Below, piece by piece: positions 1 to 5,909 of a DNA stretch of 6,834 nt. A model generated the notes under the pieces. The model saw only the letters and a list, made by a program, of their open reading frames with translations, did no database searches and was not told the DNA's origin. The translations under genes and the position numbers were made by a program. Position 1 is the first letter of the stretch; every line of letters begins with the position of its first letter. The DNA is from JAEXNA01 sp050486105 (lineage in GTDB: Bacteria > Vulcanimicrobiota > Xenobia > Xenobiales > JADMJV01). The stretch spans positions 1 through 6,834 of the forward strand of contig JBJHCR010000331.1 of the NCBI GenBank assembly GCA_050486105.1, in the 5' to 3' direction.

Positions 1-38
1 AACGACCTTCGCCGCAGCTTTCTAAGCCGACTTCGAAG

Positions 39-1349
39 GTGATGAAGAAGCAATATTACTGGGGCTATACCGCAGTGGCTCTTTCGATTCTTGCTACTTA
101 CGGCCTGTACTTTGGTAGCATGAGCTACCACGGAACTAGGTACCATTATGATCTGAAGTATCTGGCAAAAATTGGGAGCATGGGTACAGTCATACTCATG
201 TGTTGGGCCTTTCTCCTTTCGACCCGCTTGAGGCCCATTGAGAAGCTTTTCGGCGGGCTGGATAAGGTGTACAGAGCCCATCGGAGGATCGGTGAGATCG
301 CTTTTGCTCTGATCTTTCTTCATCCCGTTTTTCTGGCCTTGGACCCGCATATAGAATTCATTCGCTTTTTCTGGTTCAGCGACAGCGTAGTCGGGAATAC
401 CGGGCTGACAGCCCTGATTCTCTTCGCCTTTTTGGTGATAGTGTCGGTCTGGCGGATACTTCCGTATCACTTCTGGAAGCAAACTCACCATTTCTTCGGG
501 CCCTTGTTGGTGCTGGTGATTGCCCACGCGGTGCTTGCTCGTGGGGAAATCATGACCCAGCGGGCCCTGACCATTTGGTTCGGGGGGTGGACCACTTTGG
601 CTCTCGCTTGCTACCTTTATATTCGCCTACTTTATCGCTGGCTCGGTCCCCTCTACACCTATGTGGTTGAGCAGGTGAACAAGGTCGGCGAGGTCAACGA
701 AATTCACCTTCGCCCCTTGCGCCCTCATCGGAGGATTCGCCATCGTCCTGGTCAGTTTCTCTACATTGATTTCGAGACCGAACAGCTCAACAGGGAGCCT
801 CATCCTTTTAGCATTTGCTCTCCAGGGCAAGAGACCATGCTTCGCATCTCAGTCAAGGAAGCTGGAGATTGGACTGGGGGACTCCACAGGCTCAAGGTCG
901 GCACCAAAGCCCACGTTTGGGGACCTTACGGGCAATTTGGAGATCATCTTTTCGAGTATCCAGAGCAAGAAGCCGTATTGATCGCCGGAGGTATCGGCAT
1001 CACGCCCTTCTACAGTATGATCAAGGATTCGGATCTACGAAGCTTTGACCGGAGACGAATCTGCCTGATCTACAGCGTTGTGGAAGAGGAGAAGGCTCTC
1101 TATCGCGAGGAACTCGCTGAAGCCGAGAAAGAACTGGGCCCCCAGAAGTTTCACTTCGTTCTCCATTGTACCGGTGAAAACGATGATTTTCTCGATGCCG
1201 AGAAAATTCAAGGCTATGTCGGAGGCCTAGAGGATCGGGTGTACTTGATTTGCGGACCTAAGCCCATGATGGATTCCTTAATCCAGCAATTGAGCGAGAG
1301 GGGAGTGTCTTCAGAGAAGATTTTTACCGAGGACTTCAGCATCGTTTGA
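39..1349 (+). CDS. Ferric reductase-like transmembrane flavocytochrome (FAD/NAD(P)H oxidoreductase)
   Basis: This protein of about 436 residues most likely moves electrons from cytosolic NAD(P)H through FAD and two membrane hemes to an acceptor across the inner membrane. The N-terminal half (about 8-200) is a multi-helix ferric-reductase-type domain. His81/His95 (14 apart) and His150/His163 (13 apart) match the heme-ligand spacing of the NADPH oxidase/ferric reductase superfamily. The C-terminal half is cytosolic. It has RPGQF (236-240) and HPFSICS (255-261) for FAD binding, GGIGITP (317-323) for the nucleotide, and CGPKPMM (405-411) near the end. The true acceptor (iron, copper, oxygen or a protein) cannot be read from the sequence. 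The start is uncertain. GTG at 39 is followed directly by ATG at 42, the AAGG at 36-39 is too close to be a good ribosome site, and the frame is open to the left edge, so the gene may begin outside the window. The next gene converges on it. Confidence 0.9.
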   Translation: MMKKQYYWGYTAVALSILATYGLYFGSMSYHGTRYHYDLKYLAKIGSMGTVILMCWAFLLSTRLRPIEKLFGGLDKVYRAHRRIGEIAFALIFLHPVFLALDPHIEFIRFFWFSDSVVGNTGLTALILFAFLVIVSVWRILPYHFWKQTHHFFGPLLVLVIAHAVLARGEIMTQRALTIWFGGWTTLALACYLYIRLLYRWLGPLYTYVVEQVNKVGEVNEIHLRPLRPHRRIRHRPGQFLYIDFETEQLNREPHPFSICSPGQETMLRISVKEAGDWTGGLHRLKVGTKAHVWGPYGQFGDHLFEYPEQEAVLIAGGIGITPFYSMIKDSDLRSFDRRRICLIYSVVEEEKALYREELAEAEKELGPQKFHFVLHCTGENDDFLDAEKIQGYVGGLEDRVYLICGPKPMMDSLIQQLSERGVSSEKIFTEDFSIV

Positions 1350-1370
1350 CTTCTTCAGTGGCCACTTAGG

Positions 1371-1416
1371 TCATGGATTGTCCGGGCAGGAAATGGGGTT
1401 TCCAGTTGCTCCATGA
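1371..1416 (+). other. Composite inverted repeat downstream of the flavocytochrome gene
   Basis: TCATGGA (1371-1377) pairs with TCCATGA (1410-1416). Inside it, GGAAA (1389-1393) pairs with TTTCC (1399-1403) around a TGGGG loop, with a GCA/TGC helper pair between. A perfect 10-base palindrome, AGTGGCCACT, lies at 1357-1366. There is no T-tract after either, so this is not a classical intrinsic terminator. It could be a 3' end structure or a Rho-dependent termination region for the flavocytochrome mRNA. Function is inferred from position only. Confidence 0.3.
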
Positions 1417-1429
1417 GGGAGACTGGGCC

Positions 1430-1467
1430 AAAGAAAAGCCGCCCAGAAACGGAGTGTCCTGGGCGGC
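1430..1467 (-). terminator. Second (distal) intrinsic terminator of the Cys-rich gene
   Basis: On the minus strand the arm GCCGCCCAG (complement of 1459-1467) pairs perfectly with CTGGGCGGC (complement of 1438-1446), a GC-rich 9-bp stem with a 12-base loop. It is followed immediately by TTTTCTTT (1430-1437). Orientation and the T-tract fit termination of the minus-strand gene 1514-2017, as a backup to the nearer hairpin. Confidence 0.75.
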
Positions 1468-1472
1468 AATCT

Positions 1473-1509
1473 AAAAAGTAGAAACCCGCTCCAAGGAGCG
1501 GGTTTCTAC
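1473..1509 (-). terminator. First (proximal) intrinsic terminator of the Cys-rich gene
   Basis: A perfect 15-bp inverted repeat, GTAGAAACCCGCTCC (1478-1492) against 1495-1509, is separated by only two bases, so the real loop is about four. On the minus strand it is followed by five T (1473-1477). It begins four bases after the TAG stop of the Cys-rich gene. No T-tract follows it on the plus strand, so it serves the minus-strand transcript. Confidence 0.85.
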
Positions 1510-1513
1510 GAGC

Positions 1514-2017
1514 CTATTTAGCGGTCTTGCAACACTGGGCGACTTCGCCCTCTTGGCAGCACTCATCGCCTGCATCGGCGCAAGCCTGCTTGTCTTCGCA
1601 GCAGTCGGACTTCTCTACGCTGACTTTTCCGTCTTCGCAGCAATCTTTATTCTCCGCGCAGCAGTTGACTTTGGTGTCGCAGCATCCTTCGTCATCTCCG
1701 TCGCAGCAACTGACCTTGCCGGCGAAGGCGGTTTCACCGTCGGGGCAGCAGCCATCTGCAGGGTCGCAGCACTCCGCGCCTTCCACACAGCAAGGAGCCA
1801 GAGCGGCAACTTCTTTGCCTTCGCAGCAACCGGAGGCAGGGTCGCAGCACTCGGCGTCTTCCACACAGCAGTCGGGCAACATAGCGATTTGATTCTGAGC
1901 GCAGCATTCAGCTTGTTCGGTGCAGCAAACTGCCTGTGCTTGCTGGCAACAGTCGTCAGCCAAAGCCGAACCGGTGATGAGTCCTAATGTGAGTAGCAAA
2001 AATAAGATACGTTTCAT
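1514..2017 (-). CDS. Secreted acidic protein with 16 Cys-Cys pairs in a 26-residue repeat
   Basis: The 167-residue product has a clear Sec signal peptide: KR, then LFLLLTLGLITG, then a predicted cut after ALA at residue 20. The mature chain is acidic and about 22% cysteine. Cys-Cys pairs start at residues 23, 31, 38, 50, 57, 64, 76, 83, 90, 104, 112, 119, 126, 139, 153 and 162, with one single Cys at 146 where the pattern expects a pair. The basic unit is CC-x5-CC-x5-CC then about 10 residues, a period of 26. DNA at 1761 and 1839 repeats with an exact 78-base offset, so the protein grew by tandem duplication. AGGAG lies seven bases before the ATG. I recognise no named family. The pairs and the acidic charge suggest periplasmic or surface metal binding (metallothionein-like) or a heavily disulfide-bonded structural protein. 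Granulin also has serial CC pairs but with different spacing. Two intrinsic terminators follow the stop. Confidence 0.85.
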   Translation of the reverse strand: MKRILFLLLTLGLITGSALADDCCQQAQAVCCTEQAECCAQNQIAMLPDCCVEDAECCDPASGCCEGKEVAALAPCCVEGAECCDPADGCCPDGETAFAGKVSCCDGDDEGCCDTKVNCCAENKDCCEDGKVSVEKSDCCEDKQACADAGDECCQEGEVAQCCKTAK

Positions 2018-2031
2018 GATTGATCTCCTAA

Positions 2032-2044
2032 AAATTTGAAATTT
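2032..2044. promoter_or_regulatory. AT-rich palindrome in the leader of the Cys-rich gene
   Basis: AAATTTGAAATTT is a palindrome with an odd centre. It sits just upstream of the ribosome site (CTCCT at 2025-2029, AGGAG on the minus strand) and ends 15 bases before the start codon. It could be an operator or part of the mRNA leader. No convincing -35/-10 pair was found nearby, so the role is a guess from symmetry and position. Confidence 0.25.
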
Positions 2045-2130
2045 GTGACCAGTAGTCGGGTCAGAGGAAAAAACTTGGCGTAGAGTCCAGTGCGGCCTGG
2101 CTGGTGGCCAAGGCGAATAGCAGGGCTCGT

Positions 2131-2502
2131 CTAGGAGAAGAGGGCTGGTGGAGCTCGGGTATTTCGAGGTGCTGTGGCTGGAGCCTGACTTGGAGGCGGG
2201 ATCGTCGTGGTGACAATTCCGAGCACCGACCGATGCGGAATCTGGAGTTCTCGGCTGCCTTGTCCCAGGATGTAGCTCAGTCCAACAAAGACCTTCAGGG
2301 GGCCATCGGCTGGGACAAAGGCGTCACAGCAGGAGGCGGCTCCACTGAATTCTCCTGGGTTGTCAGGGCAGCAGGACAGACAAAGCGGCGCTACCCCATA
2401 ATAAAATCCAGCCAGGCAAGGGATGTGGAGTCCGAAAACAAAGAGAAATGACAGCAGAAGAACTCTACCCACTGTGCCTCTATGTGAACTCTTCGGACCC
2501 AT
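2131..2502 (-). CDS. Possible small secreted protein with Cys-Cys pairs (hypothetical)
   Basis: This minus-strand frame codes for 123 residues from ATG at 2502. The N-terminus looks like a signal peptide: a basic stretch, a hydrophobic core LLLSFLFVFGL (about 15-25), and a likely cut after CLA at residue 31. The mature part has Cys41, Cys44-Cys45 and Cys58-Cys59, and a low-complexity Pro/Ala-rich tail. The start is open. The frame extends up to ATG at 2544, while GTG at 2472 has GAGG four bases before it and would give a compact signal peptide. It lies 113 bases upstream of the 16-pair Cys-rich gene on the same strand, so the two may be cotranscribed and may share a metal or disulfide theme. 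I recognise no family. An overlapping plus-strand frame has no such signal. The signal peptide is the main reason to believe in the gene. Confidence 0.45.
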   Translation of the reverse strand: MGPKSSHRGTVGRVLLLSFLFVFGLHIPCLAGFYYGVAPLCLSCCPDNPGEFSGAASCCDAFVPADGPLKVFVGLSYILGQGSRELQIPHRSVLGIVTTTIPPPSQAPATAPRNTRAPPALFS

Positions 2503-3016
2503 TCTTGTTCCATCAACCTTTCGACTGAAGAGAATTTCCCTCATGTCTCGGATTTGAAACTTTGGGGATCCTCGATTGGGAACCTAGTTGCGGTGTGTCG
2601 CAGAGCATTGAGGCAGGGGCAGGGTTTGAGGGTTTGGTTTAAAGGCTTTTCGGAGCTCCAATACACAGGCTTGTTCTAAAGTGGTCCCGAGAGCTCTACG
2701 GGCTCTGGGCCAACTCCTGAACTTGTAAACTTGAGTTAACAACATCGCCCCAGGTGTTTACAGAGTTCACATTTTCGTCATAACTCTGTCCTCCCAACGA
2801 AGAGCTTTCGGGCTATACTGAGTTCAACAAGCGAATAGTCAACCGCCGAGCGAACAAGCATTGATGAACCTCCTGCATACCTCAAGCTGCTCGGCGGTTT
2901 TTTCTTTTTCCGCTGAAAGCCGGTGACGGTGCGGGGGGTCTCAGGAGCAAGGACCGGAACTCTTACGGGTTCGGTGAACAAGGGCAACGTTCGCAGGCGT
3001 CGAATTTCGCATCGTC
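2503..3016. other. Intergenic region of about 500 bases without a supported protein gene
   Basis: No frame here has a convincing start, composition or motif. The minus-strand frame at 2778-3032 crosses the terminator hairpin and is rich in Arg and Lys, so it looks like noise. Visible structure: a G-rich run at 2612-2637; a small hairpin ACAGAGTT/AACTCTGT (2760-2767 with 2782-2789); a -10-like TATACT at 2814-2819 without a good -35; and the strong terminator at 2841-2909. The promoter of the operon starting at 3017 should lie here but could not be identified. Confidence 0.6.
2841..2909 (+). terminator. Plus-strand intrinsic terminator, possible end of a small RNA or leader attenuator
   Basis: AACCGCCGAGC (2841-2851) pairs perfectly with GCTCGGCGGTT (2889-2899), an 11-bp stem whose end runs into TTTTTTCTTTTT (2898-2909). 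The loop is long at 37 bases and contains CCTCCT (2869-2874), complementary to a Shine-Dalgarno sequence. No plus-strand gene lies upstream, since both genes to the left are on the minus strand. It must therefore end either a small RNA (TATACT at 2814-2819 could be its -10, giving roughly 80-90 bases) or the leader of the gene at 3017, about 107 bases further on. A 20-codon frame from ATG at 2864 runs through it but has no ribosome site. Confidence 0.6.
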
Positions 3017-3622
3017 GTGAGTGAGAAGCCATCCATTTCTAGCCCTCGCAGCATCCGCTTGTTCTTAACCTTTTACACTTTCTGGCACCTTAGCGCGGTT
3101 TGCTACTCCGCAATTCCAACACAGCTTTGGCTGGAAGCTCCTCAAGAAGCGAAACTTCATTCGAGATTTCTGAGTGTGATGGGCGGTCTGAGGAGTTTCA
3201 AGGCGGCTCTCGACAACTCTAAGTTTCCGCTCGCGGCCTATTGCATGACAGTGGGAGTCAACCAGAGTTGGAACACCTTTGCTCCTCAACCCCCGGTTCG
3301 TTACGCGCACTACACCGTGATTGTCGATGGCCCTGCAGGGCGCCAAATGATGTGGAATGACGGTTTCAACCTCGAGCGTTATGGAGCAGGTTTAGTATAC
3401 AACCCAACGGTGAAGCTCACTTCGATGTTTGGACTTCCTCTGGTGAGATTCCAAGAAGCCTTCTTACGTTATCATGCTCGCAGTTATCAGTTAACCTTTG
3501 GGGTCCGTCCCGACTCTGTAGTACTGCATTCCAGATGGAAGAGGTTGGAAGTTCGTGATGGTTGGCGCGTTGTGCATCTCGGCCCATTCGAGACTGACGT
3601 CATGACTCGGGGCTTTCGGTGA
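3017..3622 (+). CDS. Membrane-anchored partner protein of HTTM (WNxFAPxP motif)
   Basis: The 201-residue protein has one N-terminal membrane segment (about 12-33) and then a soluble domain, probably outside the inner membrane. The stretch NQSWNTFAPQPP (82-93) carries the W-x-x-F-A-P-x-P signature known from small proteins encoded next to HTTM genes. The rest has the look of a beta-rich domain (YAHYTVIVDG, QLTFGV, GWRVVHLGPF). GTG at 3017 is the first possible start after an in-frame stop at 2975, and no clear ribosome site precedes it. The stop is four bases before the HTTM start, so translation is probably coupled. The likely role is to present substrate to, or form a complex with, the HTTM protein. 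This follows from gene order and motif, and the biochemical role is not known to me. Confidence 0.8.
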   Translation: MSEKPSISSPRSIRLFLTFYTFWHLSAVCYSAIPTQLWLEAPQEAKLHSRFLSVMGGLRSFKAALDNSKFPLAAYCMTVGVNQSWNTFAPQPPVRYAHYTVIVDGPAGRQMMWNDGFNLERYGAGLVYNPTVKLTSMFGLPLVRFQEAFLRYHARSYQLTFGVRPDSVVLHSRWKRLEVRDGWRVVHLGPFETDVMTRGFR

Positions 3623-3626
3623 CCAT

Positions 3627-4532
3627 TTGAGGCGAGTTCAGAAACTCCTATTTCAGGAAGTGGATCTCTACCCCTTCGCGGTCTTACGAGCGGTGATAGG
3701 CTTTTCTACCCTTATCTATTTCTCATGTTTCGCGCCCTACGTCATTCTTTATTTTTCCGAGGACGGCTTCTTGCCATTGAATCAGCTCTATTCGGTGTCT
3801 CCGAAAGCCGGATACCTTTCCTTGCTCTTTTTGGGCGACGCGGTCTCCTGGGTTCTATTCTGCTATGGAGCGACCTTGGTGTCTTCCTTGATGTACGCTC
3901 TGGGATTTCGAGTTGTGGTGACCGGGCCACTCCTATTGATCTTGCTGCAGTCTTTCATCATCCGGAACGTTTATGTCTTTTCTGGTGTTCTCATTCTGGT
4001 CGTTCAGTTGCTTCTGATTCTGGTTTTCGTGGATACTGGTCGGGTCTTGGTCCTTCGGGGCAGAATGAGTTTAGACCAAGGTCCTTTGCTGGGGCCTTAC
4101 GCCTGGGCGCGTTTTCTGATCTGCTTTCAAGTTTGTGTGGTGTACTTCAAGAGTGGGTTCTACAAGGTGCTCGGAGAGCAATGGATGAACGGCGAGGCGC
4201 TCTCTGTGATTCTGTCCAACCCCACTTGGAGAAGGATCGATTTCTCTTGGTTCTTGAATCAAGAGTGGTTTTGTCAGATGCTCTCTTGGACCACCATAGC
4301 GGTGGCCTTTTGGGAGTTGTTTTTCCCAGTCTTGATGCTTTGGTGGCCAACGAGATACGCGGCCTTAGCTTTTGGTTTAGGGCTGCATATTTTGCACTTT
4401 GCCACTATTGAGGTAGGCATGTTTGTTCCCATTGTGCTAACTTGCTATCTAAGCTTTCTCCCTCAGGACTCCGTTCGGAAGACGCTCTTGGCCATAACCC
4501 GCCTTTTTGGCCGCAAAGACCAAGCTAGCTAG
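3627..4532 (+). CDS. HTTM-domain integral membrane protein (vitamin K-dependent gamma-carboxylase-like)
   Basis: This polytopic protein of 301 residues has about seven or eight hydrophobic segments, roughly 18-42, 66-92, 96-112, 115-137, 158-178, 218-240, 243-257 and 262-278. Family marks are QVCVVYFKSGFYKVLGEQW (168-186) with the following MNGEAL, WELFFPVLML (229-238), and HILHFATIEVGMF (254-266). These resemble the HTTM domain of vitamin K-dependent gamma-glutamyl carboxylase. The eukaryotic enzyme carboxylates glutamate. Short bacterial homologues like this lack the long C-terminal lumenal region, so carboxylase activity should not be assumed. The annotated start is TTG at 3627, four bases after the previous stop, with no strong ribosome site. 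GTG at 3660 is an alternative but has AGGA too close. It is almost certainly cotranscribed with the WNxFAPxP partner at 3017, and perhaps with the lipoprotein gene 61 bases downstream. Confidence 0.85.
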   Translation: MRRVQKLLFQEVDLYPFAVLRAVIGFSTLIYFSCFAPYVILYFSEDGFLPLNQLYSVSPKAGYLSLLFLGDAVSWVLFCYGATLVSSLMYALGFRVVVTGPLLLILLQSFIIRNVYVFSGVLILVVQLLLILVFVDTGRVLVLRGRMSLDQGPLLGPYAWARFLICFQVCVVYFKSGFYKVLGEQWMNGEALSVILSNPTWRRIDFSWFLNQEWFCQMLSWTTIAVAFWELFFPVLMLWWPTRYAALAFGLGLHILHFATIEVGMFVPIVLTCYLSFLPQDSVRKTLLAITRLFGRKDQAS

Positions 4533-4593
4533 CACTTTTCTCTCACCCCCCTGGTTGCAGGAGATCGCCCCTTTAGTCTGACATCTTTTGCGC

Positions 4594-5313
4594 ATGAAAT
4601 TACTCCTGCTTAGCATGGCCATTCTCTTACAGGGATGCCAGACAAACACTGCTACGACCTCGCCGGGAACCGTGACTCCACCACCGGGGAGTGACCGCAT
4701 CGCTGTGTCTGAGGTGGCGGCGAACGCTGCTGAAGACCAGCTGAAACCACTGCTCTACTGGACCGTAACCGATGCCCCAGAGGAGATTCTGCGGGTGGAC
4801 GACCATAAGGGTCGGGCCGGTCAGGCATTGCGCTTTGATGGACAGTCCCAGGCTCTAGCGGTCCCCATCGACATCAACCCTGAGAAGATGCCTCAGGTGA
4901 CCATGGCCGTCTGGGTTCGATACACCGGAGAGGAGCCTGCAGAAGGGATCAACAGTGTCCTGTCTCACGACGATGGGGGATTCGATCGGACTTTGGGGAT
5001 CGACAATCGCGGAGAGAGCGTGGGATGGTCGGCCTTCGCCGGCAGCCAATCCGTTCTAGGCGGGATTCCGGTTCGTCCCGGGGAGTGGACTTTCTTGGCT
5101 GGGACTTACGACCAGCAAGCCGGGGTGGTGCAACTTTTTGTCGACGAAACGAAGCTGAGAGTCGAAGATGCCGAGTTGGGTGACGGGTATCAAGAGTTGA
5201 CCCTTGGAGCCAATCCGGGGTTCGGGGAACACTTTCCTGGAGACTTAGGGCACCTGCAAATTTTTGATCGAGTGCTTTCCGATGCTGAGATCGCCGAGCT
5301 ACGGAGTCGGTAG
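4594..5313 (+). CDS. Lipoprotein with a LamG / concanavalin A-like domain
   Basis: The product has 239 residues from ATG at 4594. A short signal sequence (KLLLLSMAILLQG) ends in a lipobox with Cys15 as the lipidated residue. The +2 residue is Gln, so the protein should go to the outer membrane. A Thr/Pro-rich linker (about 17-33) leads into a jelly-roll domain (about 55-238) of the Laminin_G_3 type. Typical strands are GQALRFDG (77-84), VTMAVWVRY (102-110), EWTFLAGTYD (164-173), LFVD (181-184), and the closing LGHLQIFDRVLSDAEIAEL (218-236). Such domains usually bind glycans or mediate surface contacts, and no enzyme motif is visible. A TTG six bases earlier would add two residues, but the ATG gives the normal lipoprotein N-terminus. 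No good ribosome site is seen. The Nudix gene follows nine bases after the stop. Confidence 0.85.
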   Translation: MKLLLLSMAILLQGCQTNTATTSPGTVTPPPGSDRIAVSEVAANAAEDQLKPLLYWTVTDAPEEILRVDDHKGRAGQALRFDGQSQALAVPIDINPEKMPQVTMAVWVRYTGEEPAEGINSVLSHDDGGFDRTLGIDNRGESVGWSAFAGSQSVLGGIPVRPGEWTFLAGTYDQQAGVVQLFVDETKLRVEDAELGDGYQELTLGANPGFGEHFPGDLGHLQIFDRVLSDAEIAELRSR

Positions 5314-5322
5314 GTTCCTCAA

Positions 5323-5838
5323 ATGGAGTATCTCGACCTGGTGAACCTCAAGAACGAGGTTGTGGGAAGGGCTGCCAGGTCGGAGGTTCGCCAGAAGAAC
5401 CTGCTCCATCGTGGGGTGGGGGTGCTGTGTTGGAACAGTGCTGGGCAGCTTTATGTCCATCAGAGGACGTCGACCAAGGACCTCTTTCCCTCCATGTACG
5501 ACATGATGGTGGGAGGGGCAGTGGCCGCAGGGGAACCCTATGAGACAGCGGCACGCAGAGAGATCGAAGAGGAATTAGGGGTGGTAGGGTTGGAGCCCGA
5601 ATGTCTTCTGGAGCACCTCTACGACGGACCCAAGAATCGCAGCTTTGTCCGGCTTTATGAGGTTGTCTGGGACGGACCGATACGATGGCAGCCCGAAGAG
5701 ATCTGCTGGGGGGCCTGGCTAGATTGGGAGGATGTTCTTCCCTGGCTTGATACGGTGGCTGTGGTGCCTGACGGCTTATCGGTTTTCGAGGCGTATTTGG
5801 CCCTCCGAGCCACCGGACTACCTCAAAACCAAAGCTGA
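5323..5838 (+). CDS. Nudix hydrolase, YfcD / isopentenyl-diphosphate isomerase-like
   Basis: This cytosolic protein of 171 residues has a complete Nudix box, G-x5-E-x7-R-E-U-x-E-E-x-G-U. Its residues are Gly65, Glu71, Arg79, Glu80, Ile81, Glu83, Glu84, Gly86 and Val87, which bind the divalent metal and diphosphate. The N-terminal part (DLVNLKNEVVGRAARSEV, then LLHRGVGVLCWN, then YVHQRTSTKDLFPSMYD) is the pattern of YfcD-type Nudix proteins and the isopentenyl-diphosphate isomerase branch. I see none of the Cys/Glu isomerase active-site pattern, so hydrolysis of a nucleotide-like or other diphosphate is more likely. The substrate cannot be predicted. ATG at 5323 has GTAGG, overlapping the previous stop codon, about eight bases upstream, which supports cotranscription with the lipoprotein gene. 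The length is normal for the group. Confidence 0.92.
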   Translation: MEYLDLVNLKNEVVGRAARSEVRQKNLLHRGVGVLCWNSAGQLYVHQRTSTKDLFPSMYDMMVGGAVAAGEPYETAARREIEEELGVVGLEPECLLEHLYDGPKNRSFVRLYEVVWDGPIRWQPEEICWGAWLDWEDVLPWLDTVAVVPDGLSVFEAYLALRATGLPQNQS

Positions 5839-5909
5839 TAGGCTCTGGTCTTCTCATTCTTTAGAGGTCTTTGAGGGAACTCTAGCTGGAATAGAGAAGG
5901 GGTTGTTCG

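Noticed and set aside
1527..1987. Long open frames on the plus strand opposite the Cys-rich gene
   Set aside because: The repeated GCAGCA sequence opposite the Cys-Cys codons keeps several frames open. Their products are low-complexity Ser/Gln- or Ala-rich strings without start signals, so they are shadows.
2104..2451. Plus-strand frame of 115 codons overlapping the possible secreted ORF
   Set aside because: It has no ribosome site, hydrophobic pattern or recognisable motif, and its composition is Arg/Ser/Gly-rich as in antisense frames. The minus-strand frame has a signal peptide.
2612..2637. G-rich run (GG, GGGG, GGG, GGG, GG) that might form a G-quadruplex
   Set aside because: Only three tracts reach three G, so at most a weak two-layer structure is possible, and no gene start lies nearby.
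2684..2708. Imperfect inverted repeat around CCCGAGAGC and GCTCTGGG
   Set aside because: It is a short stem with a bulge and has no T-tract on either strand or gene end next to it.
2864..2926. Twenty-codon frame through the terminator, a possible leader peptide
   Set aside because: It has no ribosome site and no run of a regulatory amino acid, and it reads through the T-tract, so a leader peptide is not supported.
5348..5857. Minus-strand frame of 169 codons opposite the Nudix gene
   Set aside because: It is Pro/Arg-rich without motifs, and the opposite strand has a complete Nudix box.
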